Source of the DNA: Flavobacteriaceae bacterium
GTDB lineage: Bacteria > Bacteroidota > Bacteroidia > Flavobacteriales > Flavobacteriaceae
Assembly: GCA_947456815.1 (NCBI GenBank)
Contig: CANGTL010000005.1
Location: 16,947-80,946 of the forward strand
DNA: 64,000 bases
Direction of reading: 5' to 3'
The notes beneath the pieces were generated by a model, which worked only from the letters and a program-made list of their open reading frames with translations, ran no database searches and had not been told where the DNA came from. The position numbers were made by a program, and so were the translations under genes. Positions 29,224 to 39,987 of this stretch are shown in pieces (the first letter of the stretch is position 1; every line of letters starts with the position of its first letter).

Positions 29224-30135
29224 ATGAAAATGAACAACGAGAATAAATCATTTTTGGCTGATTGGATTGCCGGCAAGATTACGGATAGTCAATTACGTAA
29301 TTTAGTTTCCGAAAGAGATTTTATCGGATACCAAAAACTAAGATTAACAACAAATTTTTTAGAAGTCGCACCACCAAATTTGGAAGCCAATTTTGAAGCT
29401 ATTCAACGCAAAATCAATTCAAAAAAGGAGTTAAAGACAAGGAAAGTATTTGTTCTTTATCGAAGTCTCGCCGCAGCAGCGGTACTCCTCTTGTTTTTTG
29501 GGATGTATCAATTTTTTGCGTTTTCTAATGAAATCAGTACTTCGTGCGGAGCAACGAACGCTATAAAACTTGCAGATTATTCCAAAGTTAGTTTGAGTTC
29601 AAAATCCAAAATTTCATATCCCAATCTTTTTAAGTTTCGTCGTACCTTAAAATTACAAGGAGAGGCTTTCTTTGAAGTGGAAAAAGGCAACTCGTTTGTC
29701 GTAGATACCGAAGAAGGCGAGGTGACCGTATTGGGCACAAAGTTTAATGTAATTGCACGACCAGATTTCTTCGAAGTTGTATGCTTTGAAGGTAAAGTAG
29801 CAGTCTGTAAATCGAATGCACGAGAGATTATTACCAAGGGACAAGCCATTCGATTTTACGGAAATAAGTTAGAACGTTGGGTGATCGAAGATGAACAAAA
29901 ACCACTTTGGCTCTCGGGCGAATCATCGTTTAGACAATTGCCGCTTGAGAATGTAATCGATTTGTTAGAACAGCACTATGATTATCAAATTGATTACCCA
30001 AAGTCGGCCGCTCAAACTGTGATTACCGGTAGTTTTACACATAAAGATATCGATGTGGCGCTAAAAGCTATTTGTATTCCACTGCACCTAAACTATACAA
30101 AATCTGGTTCTAGAAAAATCCTCATTTTCAAATGA
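29224..30135 (+). CDS. FecR-family anti-sigma factor
   Basis: A 303-residue protein: cytoplasmic anti-sigma part (about 1-75), one transmembrane helix (SLAAAAVLLLFFGMYQFF, about 79-97), a periplasmic FecR domain (LSSKSKISYPNLF ... LQGEAFFEVEKGNSFVVDTEEGEVTVLGTKFNVI) and a C-terminal DUF4974-like segment (LPLENVIDLLEQHYDYQIDYP). It transmits the receptor signal to the sigma factor before it. It overlaps the receptor gene by ATGA. Confidence 0.92.
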   Translation: MKMNNENKSFLADWIAGKITDSQLRNLVSERDFIGYQKLRLTTNFLEVAPPNLEANFEAIQRKINSKKELKTRKVFVLYRSLAAAAVLLLFFGMYQFFAFSNEISTSCGATNAIKLADYSKVSLSSKSKISYPNLFKFRRTLKLQGEAFFEVEKGNSFVVDTEEGEVTVLGTKFNVIARPDFFEVVCFEGKVAVCKSNAREIITKGQAIRFYGNKLERWVIEDEQKPLWLSGESSFRQLPLENVIDLLEQHYDYQIDYPKSAAQTVITGSFTHKDIDVALKAICIPLHLNYTKSGSRKILIFK

Positions 30136-32426
30136 GGTCGTATTTCGTCATCTTAATTTTTATTGCCATCATTCCATTTACATGGTCTCAGAAGATGGAG
30201 AAGCATTTTTTTGAGTATAAAACCACAGCTGTGCGTAAAGTAATTAGCGACGTAGAAGTTAAGTATGCCGTCAAATATTCCTATGTTGATAGCATTGTTG
30301 CTCCTATAAAAATTACGCTGGAGCCTCGAGAATATTCGTTAGACGAAGTCAATTTAGCAATCGAAAATCAAACGTCACTTAAAATTATCAAAATTGACAA
30401 AAGGTACTTTTCCATTATCAAAGAAGATGAAGAACGAGTAAAAACGGAGCAATTGAAAGAGATTTTGGTTGAAGGATTTATGTCGAAAGGTATTAATAAA
30501 GTCAACCAAAGTATTCTTATTGACCCGCAAAAGGTAATGATGCTTCCTGGTGTTACCGATGCCGATATTTTACTCTCTCTGCAACAGCTTCCCGGAGTTA
30601 AAAGCCCAAATGAAACAGCGACGGGACTCAATATTCGCGGAGGAACGGCGGATCAAAATCTGATTTTATGGGATGGTGTTCGTATTTATCACCCTGGGCA
30701 TTTATTTGGTATGATTTCCGGATTTAACCCTAATGTGGTGCAGAAAGTGCGGTATCAAAACAAAGCGACACATCCAAAATTTGGTGAACGAGTGGCAAGT
30801 GTTATCGAAATACAATCAACCGATTCAATTGCTTCGAAAACGCACGTGAATGCAGGTATTAACGGACTAAACGCTGATCTTTTTCTTCAAACTCCTTTGC
30901 TAAAAGACAGGATTGGATTGCAATTGTCAGCAAGGAAATCTTATACCGAATTATTTCAAACACCTACATTTAATGCTTTGACAGATAAAGTGTTTCAAAA
31001 CACAAACTTGGATAACTTTAATGATTCTAATCAGTTCGGTTTTGAAGATTATGCCGCAAAACTCAACTTCAATCTCATCGCAAATAGCGAGATTTCTGTT
31101 TCTGGGATATGGATCGATAATAATTTAGATTTTACTTCTTCAACGTCGGATCAAAAAGAGAGAAATCAAAAAATGGAAATAACCAATAACGGATATAGTT
31201 TGAATTGGAGCCAAAAGTACAGTACAAAATTCAAACAATCCATTTTGATTCACTATTCCGCGTACCAATTTGCTTATGATAAAAATGAAGTGAAATCGGA
31301 TACGACATTTGAGCTTTTTCAAAAACGAAATCGAATTACAGATTCTGGGATTAGTTGCGATTTTGAGTGGAAGCCAAGCGAAATTTTCAGACTCGATTTT
31401 GGATATCAATTACAAGGAAATGATATTTCGCATTCGTTTACTAGCAAGAACCAAGATTTGGAAATCGACCTAAATCAAAAGCAATTGTTTCTAATTTCTA
31501 ATGTTGGTTTTGCGAATTTGAGCGTTGATTTGGCTTCGTGGAAATTGGTTGGAGGCATCCGTTATAATTCGATTGCTAAGTTGAATTCTACTTTAGTTGA
31601 GCCCAGATTACTAATTCAAAAGAAGCTATTTAAAGATCTTACGGCGCAATTTTCTTTCGAAAAGAAGAACCAGATTTTGAGTCAATTTCGTGAAAGCGTA
31701 ACCAATGACTTAAGCTTAGAAAATTATGTTTGGATATTGTCTGATAACTCGCAGTATCCTATTCAAAAAGCGCAGCAATTTACGGCTGGGTTGGTCTACA
31801 AAAAGCAATCATGGTTATTTGATGTTGATGTATACTACAAAACAATCCGTGGAATTACCTCTCTAACTTTTGGATTTTTAAATCCTACAGACGGGCTGCT
31901 GCACCGAGGCGACGGATTTACAAGAGGTGCAGATATACTAGTACAAAAAAGTAGTGCGACATGGCGTACGTGGATGACTTATACCTTTCAGGATTCTCAA
32001 AACAGATTTGACGCAATCAATGACAACAATTATTTTGATACGAATGCCAATATTCGCCATGCTTTTAGTGTCTCGTTTTATAAGAAATGGAACCGCTATA
32101 CTGCGGCGATTGGTTGGTTTTGGCGCACAGGAAAACCTTATAGTTTGTTGAATAATGCCAATCAGATTGTATCATTCAATACCGAAGAATTACCTTCTTA
32201 TCACAGAGCGGACATTTCCGGCACGTATCTTTTTCATGATAATAAGTCTTGGTCTGGAAAAGTAGGTGTATCCATTTACAATCTATACAATAGGAAAGCT
32301 GTTATTAGTAGAGAATACGAACGTCGATATTCTTCTTTAGCCGATATTGTTAGTACTAGTTTTAAAGTCCAAGATTATTCCTCTCTAGGTTTTATGCCTA
32401 ACATTTTCGTGAGATTTAGCTTCTAA
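30132..32426 (+). CDS. TonB-dependent receptor with N-terminal STN signalling domain
   Basis: A 764-residue outer-membrane receptor. Signal peptide (MRSYFVILIFIAIIPFTWSQ), an STN domain at about 21-105 that contacts FecR, then a plug (PGVTDADILLSLQQLPGV ... LNIRGGTADQNLILWDG) and a 22-strand beta-barrel ending in aromatic FVRFSF. It has an STN domain and no carboxypeptidase-like domain, fitting transducing receptors. Translationally coupled to fecR. Confidence 0.92.
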   Translation: MRSYFVILIFIAIIPFTWSQKMEKHFFEYKTTAVRKVISDVEVKYAVKYSYVDSIVAPIKITLEPREYSLDEVNLAIENQTSLKIIKIDKRYFSIIKEDEERVKTEQLKEILVEGFMSKGINKVNQSILIDPQKVMMLPGVTDADILLSLQQLPGVKSPNETATGLNIRGGTADQNLILWDGVRIYHPGHLFGMISGFNPNVVQKVRYQNKATHPKFGERVASVIEIQSTDSIASKTHVNAGINGLNADLFLQTPLLKDRIGLQLSARKSYTELFQTPTFNALTDKVFQNTNLDNFNDSNQFGFEDYAAKLNFNLIANSEISVSGIWIDNNLDFTSSTSDQKERNQKMEITNNGYSLNWSQKYSTKFKQSILIHYSAYQFAYDKNEVKSDTTFELFQKRNRITDSGISCDFEWKPSEIFRLDFGYQLQGNDISHSFTSKNQDLEIDLNQKQLFLISNVGFANLSVDLASWKLVGGIRYNSIAKLNSTLVEPRLLIQKKLFKDLTAQFSFEKKNQILSQFRESVTNDLSLENYVWILSDNSQYPIQKAQQFTAGLVYKKQSWLFDVDVYYKTIRGITSLTFGFLNPTDGLLHRGDGFTRGADILVQKSSATWRTWMTYTFQDSQNRFDAINDNNYFDTNANIRHAFSVSFYKKWNRYTAAIGWFWRTGKPYSLLNNANQIVSFNTEELPSYHRADISGTYLFHDNKSWSGKVGVSIYNLYNRKAVISREYERRYSSLADIVSTSFKVQDYSSLGFMPNIFVRFSF

Positions 32427-32428
32427 AA

Positions 32429-32455
32429 AAATCCCAAACTATTGCTTGGGATTTT
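32429..32455. terminator. Bidirectional terminator
   Basis: AAATCCCAA (32429-32437) pairs with TTGGGATTT (32446-32454), 2 bp after the receptor stop and before the convergent PH-domain gene; T-run on the plus strand, A-run on the other side. Confidence 0.8.
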
Positions 32456-32460
32456 ACTTT

Positions 32461-32838
32461 TTACTTTAAAATGTGTTTGCTAAGTATTTGATAGACTTCA
32501 TTGATATTATTACCGCCTTTTCCAAACTGTTTTGAAATTGGAGCAGCTTCGTCTTTCACCCAGATTTTTAGTTCAGCATCAAGATCTAAAATTCCAGCAC
32601 TTTCTTTCGAAAACTTAATCACGTTTGCGTACGGAATTGACAAGTAATCTACTTTCGAACCGACCAGTTGTTTCTCTACTAAAATCAATCGCTTATTGGT
32701 GAAGATAAACATGTCTTTCACCATTTTAAATGCTTTCTCGATGTTTTCGCCGTCAATTAAGATGGGTTCGAATTCCTTTGCTACATTTTCTAAATTTACT
32801 TCGGACGCATTTCCTAAAATCGCATTAAATATTCCCAT
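32461..32838 (-). CDS. Bacterial PH domain protein
   Basis: A 125-residue protein made of one bacterial pleckstrin-homology domain: FIFTNKRLILVEKQLVGSKVDYLSIPYANVIKFSKE and a C-terminal helix (INEVYQILSKHIL). The family is widespread and of unknown cellular role. Stand-alone gene, cytoplasmic, between convergent and divergent neighbours. Confidence 0.85.
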   Translation of the reverse strand: MGIFNAILGNASEVNLENVAKEFEPILIDGENIEKAFKMVKDMFIFTNKRLILVEKQLVGSKVDYLSIPYANVIKFSKESAGILDLDAELKIWVKDEAAPISKQFGKGGNNINEVYQILSKHILK

Positions 32839-32934
32839 TTTATGATTTGTTTGAATTGAGGTGGCAAAATTAATTCTATTTGGTGATTGAAAACCAAATT
32901 TTTATTATTTTTAACGTCATATAAAGTATACGCC

Positions 32935-34470
32935 ATGTTAGTAAAAGTATTTGGAAGCGCCGTTTTTGGGGTCGAAGCTACGACCATCACCATTGAAGTC
33001 AATATTGATAAAGGAATCGGATACCATTTGGTCGGATTACCTGATAATGCAATCAAAGAAAGCAGTTACCGTATTGCTGCTGCACTCAAAAATAACGGAT
33101 ATGCCTTACCGGGTAAGAAAATCACCATCAACATGGCGCCTGCCGATCTGCGAAAAGAAGGTTCAGCCTATGATTTGACTTTGGCTATCGGAATACTCGT
33201 CGCTTCTGGTCAAATTCAAGCGGAAGCATGTGCAAATTATATTATTATGGGTGAACTCTCACTCGATGGTAGTTTGCAACCAATTCGCGGAGCGTTACCA
33301 ATTGCCATTAAAGCAAAAGAGGAAGGATTTAGAGGTTTTTTTCTTCCAAAACAAAATGTCAAAGAAGCCGCGATTGTTGATGGTTTGGATGTTTATGGCG
33401 TTGAAAACGTGCAAGAGGTCATTGATTTTTTTGAAGACAAAGGAGGTCTACAGCCGACAAGAATCAATAGGCAAGAAGAGTTATATCAAGCGTTGGAGTT
33501 TCCAGAGCATGATTTTAGCGATGTCAAAGGACAAGAAAGTATCAAACGCTGCATGGAGATCGCCGCCGCTGGAGGTCATAACATTATTCTAATCGGGCCA
33601 CCAGGTTCAGGTAAAACCATGTTGGCCAAACGATTGCCCAGTATTCTTCCTCCTATGACGATGCGCGAATCGTTAGAAACTACCAAAATTCATAGTGTGG
33701 CTGGAAAACTAAAAGAAGTCGGATTGATGAATCAGCGCCCATTTCGGAGTCCACATCACACGATTTCCAATGTTGCTTTAGTAGGCGGCGGGAGTTATCC
33801 GCAACCGGGCGAAATATCAATGGCGCATAATGGTGTACTGTTTTTAGATGAATTACCCGAGTTTAAGCGAGAAGTTTTAGAAGTGATGCGTCAACCTTTG
33901 GAAGATCGTGAAGTCACTATTTCAAGAGCGAAATTTACCGTTACTTATCCATCGTCTTTTATGTTAGTGGCGAGCATGAATCCGAGTCCGAGTGGTTTCT
34001 TTACTGACCCAAATGTTCCGTCAACTTCCTCTCCGAATGAAATGCAGCGCTATTTGAGCAAGATTTCCGGACCATTGTTAGATCGAATAGACATTCACAT
34101 TGAAGTTACGCCAGTTCCTTTTGAGAAATTATCCGATTCACGAAAATCAGAGAGTAGTGCAGCCATTCGGGAGCGAGTTACGCATGCCAGAGAATTGCAA
34201 TCGAGAAGATTTGAAACGATTGAAGCTGTAAATTACAATGCTCAAATGAGTACCAAGTTGATTCGGCAGTTTTGCGATTTAGACGAGGTGTCATTACAGT
34301 TATTAAAAACTGCTATGGAACGATTGAATTTATCCGCTCGGGCATACGATCGAATTTTGAAAGTTGCTCGAACGATAGCCGATTTAGAAAGTTCTGAAAA
34401 TGTGCAAGCCAGTCATATTGCAGAAGCTATACAATATCGAAGTTTAGATCGAGAAGGTTGGTTAGGCTAA
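32935..34470 (+). CDS. YifB/ComM-family Mg-chelatase-like AAA+ ATPase
   Basis: A 511-residue protein: N-terminal Lon-protease-like ChlI domain ([33 protein letters not shown]), AAA+ core with Walker [16 protein letters not shown] and Walker [12 protein letters not shown], and a C-terminal Mg-chelatase domain ([21 protein letters not shown]). ComM relatives extend branch migration of incoming DNA during natural transformation. The start at 32935 ([15 protein letters not shown]) matches the family; the upstream 32887 start adds 16 residues of intergenic sequence. Confidence 0.93.
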   Translation: MLVKVFGSAVFGVEATTITIEVNIDKGIGYHLVGLPDNAIKESSYRIAAALKNNGYALPGKKITINMAPADLRKEGSAYDLTLAIGILVASGQIQAEACANYIIMGELSLDGSLQPIRGALPIAIKAKEEGFRGFFLPKQNVKEAAIVDGLDVYGVENVQEVIDFFEDKGGLQPTRINRQEELYQALEFPEHDFSDVKGQESIKRCMEIAAAGGHNIILIGPPGSGKTMLAKRLPSILPPMTMRESLETTKIHSVAGKLKEVGLMNQRPFRSPHHTISNVALVGGGSYPQPGEISMAHNGVLFLDELPEFKREVLEVMRQPLEDREVTISRAKFTVTYPSSFMLVASMNPSPSGFFTDPNVPSTSSPNEMQRYLSKISGPLLDRIDIHIEVTPVPFEKLSDSRKSESSAAIRERVTHARELQSRRFETIEAVNYNAQMSTKLIRQFCDLDEVSLQLLKTAMERLNLSARAYDRILKVARTIADLESSENVQASHIAEAIQYRSLDREGWLG

Positions 34471-36423
34471 TCAGGATTTGATCCATTTTTTCAGAACAAT
34501 TTCCAGATCATTTTGCATGATGGGTTTAGGAAGATAATCATCCATTCCGGCTTGAATACATTTTTCTTTTTCACCCAACATAATTCCAGCGGTGAGGGCT
34601 ATTATCGGTGTTCGTTTTGTGGTTTCTAGTGTACGAATCTCCTTTGCAGCTTCATAGCCATTTTTCTTTGGCATTTGAACATCCATTAAGATCAGGTCTA
34701 AGGAGTTATTCTTAAATATTTCGATTGCTTCCTCTCCATCAGAAGCCTTAAATATGTTCGCATTCGGAATCATCTTGTGAATAATTGTCGTCGCTAGAAA
34801 CATGTTGATTGCATTGTCTTCTACTATGAGTATTTCTAAAGATTGATTAAAACTTCCGCTAAAAGAATGAGGGAGTAAACTCTCGTCTGAAATAGCCAGA
34901 ATTTCCTCTTTTGTTTTTTCAGAAGTAAGCACTTCAATTTCGAAATAGAAGTTACTTCCTTCTCCAAATTTACTAATGAGCTGCATGCGGCTATTCATAA
35001 GTCCCAACAGTTTATTTGAAATAGCCAATCCCAATCCGGTTCCGCCATATTTCCTAGTTGTGGTATTGTCTTCCTGAACAAAAGATTGGAATATTTTTTC
35101 TTGATTATAATCTTTAATTCCCACGCCGGTATCTTTTACCGAAAATTGTAGCACTGCTGTTCCTTTGACCGAAGAAATACAATGAATGTCTAAATGAATT
35201 TGTCCAAACGAAGTAAATTTCAAGGCATTGCTTATAAGATTTACAAGAATTTGTTTCAATCTAATGGCATCGATAAAAATAAAAACAGGTACGTCGGGAT
35301 CAATAGATAAATCTAATGATATGTTTTTTTGACGCGCTTGTTGCTTGAATAGTTCAATTACTTGATGGCAAAGTTTGATAATGTTGACCTCTTCGGTATT
35401 TAAATCGAGTTTTCCCGCTTCAATTTTTGAGAAGTCCAAAATATCATTAATAATTTCCATTAACGAATTGGCCGATTCTTGTATGGTCGACATATATTCG
35501 CCTTGGTTTGCATCTAAATTTGTTTTCAGTAGCAATTGCGTAAATCCGATAATTCCGTTTAATGGCGTTCTAATTTCATGACTCATATTTGCCAGAAATT
35601 CAGACTTCGCTTGACTTGCAGATTCCGCTTGTATTTTTGCTTTGATCAAATCAATTTCAATCTCTTTTCTTTTGGTAACATCAATAAAAGTGATAATGAT
35701 TTCTATGATTTCTCCCTCTATATTGAGGCGTGGAAATCCATTTACGGAAAGCCAAATGATGTCATTTGTTGCTGGTCGATTGACGCCTATGATAATGTTA
35801 TTGAAAGGTTTTTTGGTCGTGCTGATTTCATTAACAGGATAATGCTCTATTGGGACCGAACTGCCATCTTCGTATATAAACTTCCACTGTGGGTCGATGG
35901 CTAATTTTCCTTTCATTTGATCTTCACTCAAACCCAGTAATTCCGACGCTTTTGCATTGCTAATTTGAATCGATGTGTCTGGATTGTGAATAACGACGCC
36001 AGCTTCCAGGTTATTTAATATTCCGCGGTACCGTTTTTCGTTTTCAGCCAGTAAATCAATCGCGCTCTTTTGTTTGGTGATGTTCTTGCCGAAGCAGGCT
36101 GCTCCTACAATTACGCCGTTTTCGAGCATCGGATGAATGCTAATTTCAAACCATTGCGCTTCATGTAAATGCGACTTTGGACTTATGATTTCTTCACATA
36201 CATTCTCACCGTTAAAAGCTTGATCATACCATTTCTTCCATTCACTTATGTGATTGTCTTCGAAAAGTCCTTTGATGAGAATAAAATCGTTAATGTTAAA
36301 ATCGATGTCGCTATAAAACTTCATGCTTTTTCTAAAAGCATCATTTAAGGCAATGAGCTTGTATTCCTTATTGATGCTCCACATCAAATCAGACGTACTA
36401 TTTATTAAGGCTTGATTTATCAT
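34471..36423 (-). CDS. Hybrid sensor histidine kinase with PAS domains and C-terminal receiver
   Basis: A 650-residue cytoplasmic kinase without membrane segments. Two PAS/PAC units (about 1-120 and 128-252), HisKA with phospho-accepting H282 in [10 protein letters not shown], HATPase with N-box around N395/N399 and DTGVGI at 431-436, and a receiver domain (530-650) with phospho-acceptor D581 in [11 protein letters not shown] and K633. No output domain, so a separate phosphotransfer partner is needed. No partner gene adjacent. The stop lies one base past that of the convergent ComM-like gene. Confidence 0.93.
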   Translation of the reverse strand: MINQALINSTSDLMWSINKEYKLIALNDAFRKSMKFYSDIDFNINDFILIKGLFEDNHISEWKKWYDQAFNGENVCEEIISPKSHLHEAQWFEISIHPMLENGVIVGAACFGKNITKQKSAIDLLAENEKRYRGILNNLEAGVVIHNPDTSIQISNAKASELLGLSEDQMKGKLAIDPQWKFIYEDGSSVPIEHYPVNEISTTKKPFNNIIIGVNRPATNDIIWLSVNGFPRLNIEGEIIEIIITFIDVTKRKEIEIDLIKAKIQAESASQAKSEFLANMSHEIRTPLNGIIGFTQLLLKTNLDANQGEYMSTIQESANSLMEIINDILDFSKIEAGKLDLNTEEVNIIKLCHQVIELFKQQARQKNISLDLSIDPDVPVFIFIDAIRLKQILVNLISNALKFTSFGQIHLDIHCISSVKGTAVLQFSVKDTGVGIKDYNQEKIFQSFVQEDNTTTRKYGGTGLGLAISNKLLGLMNSRMQLISKFGEGSNFYFEIEVLTSEKTKEEILAISDESLLPHSFSGSFNQSLEILIVEDNAINMFLATTIIHKMIPNANIFKASDGEEAIEIFKNNSLDLILMDVQMPKKNGYEAAKEIRTLETTKRTPIIALTAGIMLGEKEKCIQAGMDDYLPKPIMQNDLEIVLKKWIKS

Positions 36424-36539
36424 ATTGGCTATAAACTATTGATTAAAGTTACGAAAAATAAACTTGTAGTGGCTACGAATTATGTATGATTTCTATTTGT
36501 ATTTTTGAAAACGATAATTACAAAAATTAAAAGTGCCCT

Positions 36540-37298
36540 ATGAAGATGATTATTTCACCAGCAAAATCGTTAGATTTTGAAACTTCTATTCCAGTTCTCA
36601 CTCCTAGCCAATCAAATTTTTTGAAAGAAAGCAAAACGATAAATGGAGTAATCAAGAAAAAATCTCCTGCCGAATTGATGCAATTGATGTCTATTTCAGA
36701 CAAACTTGCCGAGCTCAATTGGCAACGAAATAAGGCATGGAAAACCCCTTTTACTCCAGAAAATGCTAGACCTGCCGTTTTTGCTTTTTCAGGCGATGTT
36801 TATGTTGGTTTGGATGTCAAAACTCTTCCGCTTGAAAAGTTGCCGATACTTCAAGAACGATTGCGCATTCTTTCGGGCTTGTACGGTATTTTGAGACCAC
36901 TCGATTTGATGCAAGCGTATCGCCTGGAAATGGGAACAGCGATTTCTATTGGGGATTCTAAAAACCTTTATGATTTTTGGAAAGTGAAGTTGACCAAAGC
37001 CTTAGATAAGGAACTTAAGAAAGGAGAACTTTTGATTAATCTCGCGAGCAATGAATATTTTTCAGTTATTGATACTAAAATATTAAAAGTTCCAGTCATT
37101 ACTCCAGAATTTAAAGATTACAAAGATGGAAAACTGAAAATGATTAGCTTTTTTGCGAAGAAGGCGAGAGGTTTGATGGTTCGTTATATTATTGACACCA
37201 ACGCAGAAACACTTGAAGACCTTAAAGGATTTGATTCTGAGGGTTATCGTTTTGACGATAATTTATCAAAGGGAAACAAACTTGTTTTCACACGTTAA
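36540..37298 (+). CDS. yaaA: Peroxide stress protein YaaA
   Basis: A 252-residue DUF328 protein: MKMIISPAKSLDFE at the start, ARPAVFAFSGDVYVGLD, LRILSGLYGILRPLDLMQAYRLEMGT and LINLASNEYF. YaaA lowers free intracellular iron during peroxide stress in E. coli. Full length. A TATTTTTG -7 element lies at 36500-36507. Single-gene unit. Confidence 0.94.
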   Translation: MKMIISPAKSLDFETSIPVLTPSQSNFLKESKTINGVIKKKSPAELMQLMSISDKLAELNWQRNKAWKTPFTPENARPAVFAFSGDVYVGLDVKTLPLEKLPILQERLRILSGLYGILRPLDLMQAYRLEMGTAISIGDSKNLYDFWKVKLTKALDKELKKGELLINLASNEYFSVIDTKILKVPVITPEFKDYKDGKLKMISFFAKKARGLMVRYIIDTNAETLEDLKGFDSEGYRFDDNLSKGNKLVFTR

Positions 37299-37380
37299 TT
37301 TTTAATGACTTAATTTTTAATTAATTAGTTGCAAGTTTGTAGGATTTTAATACATTTACGCTCCTAAAAAAAATGAACTC

Positions 37381-38559
37381 ATGATTAAGAATTGTTTTAT
37401 CGCCATCGGAATCTTTTGTTCGATGACTTTATGTGCCCAAGATGATTTGATTAACAAAGTCATCAAAAATGCTTCAGTGAATTCTAAGTTTGAATTCGAA
37501 GAAATTATCAATTTGGAACGCACATCAGTGAAGAGTCAAGGGTCTGCCGGAACCTGCTGGAGTTATTCAGGAAATTCTTTTCTAGAATCTGAAATGATTA
37601 AGAAAGGAAAAACACCAGTTGATTTAGCAGAAATTTTTGCAGCACGCTTTGTCTATCTTGGAAAAGCAAGAAATTACATCCTTTTTAATGGTAATTTAGG
37701 TTTAGGTGACGGCGGAGAAACGCACGATGTTATGAATATGTTGCGCAAGTATGGAGCAATGCCACAGCAGTCCTATACCATGGAAGATTATGGAAAAGGC
37801 GTTGTAAAATCCGATGAATTTCAAGCTAAATTTAAAGAAATTCTAGACACGTACATAAAGAATCCAAGTCCTTCAAAAGGAGCTTCGTGGGTAAAAGACA
37901 TCAATAATTATATGGATGAAAAATTAGGCAAATTACCAGAATCCTTTACTTATGCTGGAAAAACATACACGCCTCAAACTTTTGCAAAGGAAGTAGTTGG
38001 GATTAGCCCAGATGATTATTTGGAGTTTTCTTCTTACAAAGACAGTCCTTATTATTCGAAAATGGTCATGCCAGTTCCTGATAACTGGAGTTACGACCAG
38101 TTGTATAATGTTCCGATGAAGGAAATGACCGACATTATCGACTATGCTTTGACAAAAGGCTACACAGTTGCCTGGTCTTCTGATGTTTCTGAACCGTATT
38201 TTAGCTGGAGAAATGGGGTAGCTTTTGTGCCAAACGTTGATGATTTATACAGTATTTCTGACGATAAAAGAAAAACTTTGTTTGATGGGCCAGCGCCAGA
38301 GAAAGAAGTTACCGAAGACCTCCGTTTAGAAGGCTTGTACAGTTTATACACTACGGATGATCACGCGATGCAAATCGTTGGGTTGGCAAAAGATCAAAAT
38401 GGTAAAGAATATTATAAAGTAAAAAATTCTTGGGGAGAAACCAATGATTACAAAGGCTATTTGTATGTAACCAAAGCCTTTGTTCAGTTGAAATCGACGG
38501 GAATCCTATTAAACAAAGCTGGTGTTCCTAAAACCACCAAATCGAAATTAAGAGCATAA
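37381..38559 (+). CDS. Secreted C1-family cysteine peptidase (bleomycin hydrolase / PepC-like)
   Basis: A 392-residue papain-fold peptidase with a short signal peptide (MIKNCFIAIGIFCSMTLCAQ). Catalytic Cys59 in SQGSAGTCWSYSG, His328 in DDHAMQIVG and Asn349 in VKNSWGE. The long insert between Cys and His is typical of the bleomycin-hydrolase/PepC group. The signal peptide points to periplasmic or secreted action, unlike cytoplasmic PepC. Confidence 0.9.
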   Translation: MIKNCFIAIGIFCSMTLCAQDDLINKVIKNASVNSKFEFEEIINLERTSVKSQGSAGTCWSYSGNSFLESEMIKKGKTPVDLAEIFAARFVYLGKARNYILFNGNLGLGDGGETHDVMNMLRKYGAMPQQSYTMEDYGKGVVKSDEFQAKFKEILDTYIKNPSPSKGASWVKDINNYMDEKLGKLPESFTYAGKTYTPQTFAKEVVGISPDDYLEFSSYKDSPYYSKMVMPVPDNWSYDQLYNVPMKEMTDIIDYALTKGYTVAWSSDVSEPYFSWRNGVAFVPNVDDLYSISDDKRKTLFDGPAPEKEVTEDLRLEGLYSLYTTDDHAMQIVGLAKDQNGKEYYKVKNSWGETNDYKGYLYVTKAFVQLKSTGILLNKAGVPKTTKSKLRA

Positions 38560-38560
38560 A

Positions 38561-38588
38561 AAAAATCCTGTCAATTGACAGGATTTTT
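38561..38588. terminator. Bidirectional terminator, perfect 28-bp palindrome
   Basis: AAAAATCCTGTCAA followed directly by its exact complement, right after the C1 peptidase stop and 40 bp before the convergent pabA stop. Confidence 0.9.
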
Positions 38589-38627
38589 TTTGATTTGATG
38601 AATCGAGAAATTTTTAATTGTTTCCAA

Positions 38628-39197
38628 TTACGAATTCACCCAGTTTTCTAAAATTCTTTTCCCATGAGGCGTTAATACACTTTCAGGGTGAAATTGTACG
38701 CCCTTAACGTCGAATTGTTTATGGCGTAGTGACATAATTTCACCATTTTCATCTCGAGAAGTAATTTCCAAAACCTCTGGAAAATCTGAAGTATTAGTCA
38801 CCCAAGAATGATAACGACCCACTTCCAATATTTTTCCTAAACCTTTAAAAAGATTTTCATCGTCAACAATCACTGAGATGTTTGTTGCTATACCGTGGTA
38901 AACTTTATCCAGATTGATAATACTTCCACCGAAAACTTCGCCAATAGCTTGTTGACCTAAACATACGCCTAAGATGCTTTTTGAACTAGCATAGTGTGCA
39001 ATAACTGACTTCAATAAACCAGCGTCATCAGGAATTCCTGGTCCAGGCGAGAGTACAATTTTTTCAAATTTTAGTAATTCCTCTAATTCGAATTCATCAT
39101 TACGAAACACAGTTACTTCGCATTCTAAATCTTCTAGATAATGCAATAAATTGTAGGTGAAACTATCATAATTGTCTATGATAACTATTTTTTTCAT
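38628..39197 (-). CDS. pabA: Aminodeoxychorismate / anthranilate synthase component II (glutamine amidotransferase)
   Basis: A 189-residue class I glutamine amidotransferase. Nucleophile Cys79 in LGVCLGQQAIGE, His170 and Glu172 in QFHPESVLTPHG; LSPGPGIPDDAG forms the oxyanion region. It supplies ammonia to PabB or TrpE. The only component I gene in the window is pabB at 22365, some 15 kb away; no trp genes are nearby, which favours the folate role. Confidence 0.88.
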   Translation of the reverse strand: MKKIVIIDNYDSFTYNLLHYLEDLECEVTVFRNDEFELEELLKFEKIVLSPGPGIPDDAGLLKSVIAHYASSKSILGVCLGQQAIGEVFGGSIINLDKVYHGIATNISVIVDDENLFKGLGKILEVGRYHSWVTNTSDFPEVLEITSRDENGEIMSLRHKQFDVKGVQFHPESVLTPHGKRILENWVNS

Positions 39198-39273
39198 TTA
39201 ATTAATATTCAGTTAGTTGATATCTCTCAATTTGCAGTATTGCTTAGTAACTCCTTCTTTTTTCATTACGTGC

Positions 39274-39831
39274 TTAAAAAACGAGCTCTATTTTCAATTC
39301 GAATTCATCATAAATAGTCCGGTCTCCAAGATCTGCAAAGAAACTTCCGGAACCATATTGAATTCCGTATTTTGTTCGGTCGACTATTAAATTTGTCGTC
39401 GCTTTGTTTCCTTTTATTTTTAAATCAAAAATGACTGGATTGGTTTTGCCTTTAATGGTTAAATCTGCCACAATAGAATAGACTCCTTTTGAAATCGGCT
39501 TAATTGCTTTAAATACTAATGTAGCTTCTTTGAATTCCTCTGTGCCAAAAAAATCACCTGATTTTAAGTGCCCTTCCAGTTGTGCTTTGTCCTTACCAGA
39601 TTGGTCGGTATTGTTCAAAGTTGTCATATCAACTGTAAAACTTCCTTTAGACAGTTTCTTTTTTGAGTAGGTAAGTGATCCTTCTTTAAATTGCAAGCTT
39701 CCACTATGTTCTCCAGTAATCTTTTTTCCTGTCCAGATAATGGTGCTTTTTGAGATATTTATTTTACGGACTTGAGCCGAAATCGAAAACGAAAAGCAAA
39801 TTATTAATATCAAAATTGAAGTTTTTTTCAT
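39274..39831 (-). CDS. YceI-family protein (copy 1 of tandem pair)
   Basis: A 185-residue periplasmic lipocalin-like protein: signal peptide ending ISAQ, then STIIWTGKKITGEHSGSLQFKEGSL, GHLKSGDFFGTEEF and YGSGSFFADLGDRTIYDEFELKIELVF. YceI proteins bind isoprenoid lipids. About half identical by eye to the next YceI gene, indicating tandem duplication. A terminator separates the two. Confidence 0.9.
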   Translation of the reverse strand: MKKTSILILIICFSFSISAQVRKINISKSTIIWTGKKITGEHSGSLQFKEGSLTYSKKKLSKGSFTVDMTTLNNTDQSGKDKAQLEGHLKSGDFFGTEEFKEATLVFKAIKPISKGVYSIVADLTIKGKTNPVIFDLKIKGNKATTNLIVDRTKYGIQYGSGSFFADLGDRTIYDEFELKIELVF

Positions 39832-39934
39832 AATGGTATAGTTTGATTAATAATTAGACAATCAATGGATTACTTCAAAGTTACAAAACTAACTTTGTTC
39901 TCGATGTTTATTTTAATACAAAATAGGCGTAAAA

Positions 39935-39962
39935 AAAACCTTGACGTTTTTGTCAAGGTTTT
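39935..39962 (-). terminator. Terminator of the downstream YceI gene
   Basis: AAACCTTGAC and GTCAAGGTTT arms with a six-base loop; A-run at 39931 gives the T-run on the minus strand. Lies 26 bp after the stop of the 39988-40557 gene. Confidence 0.85.
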
Positions 39963-39987
39963 TAACAGCAATTTTTCCCTTTTTTAA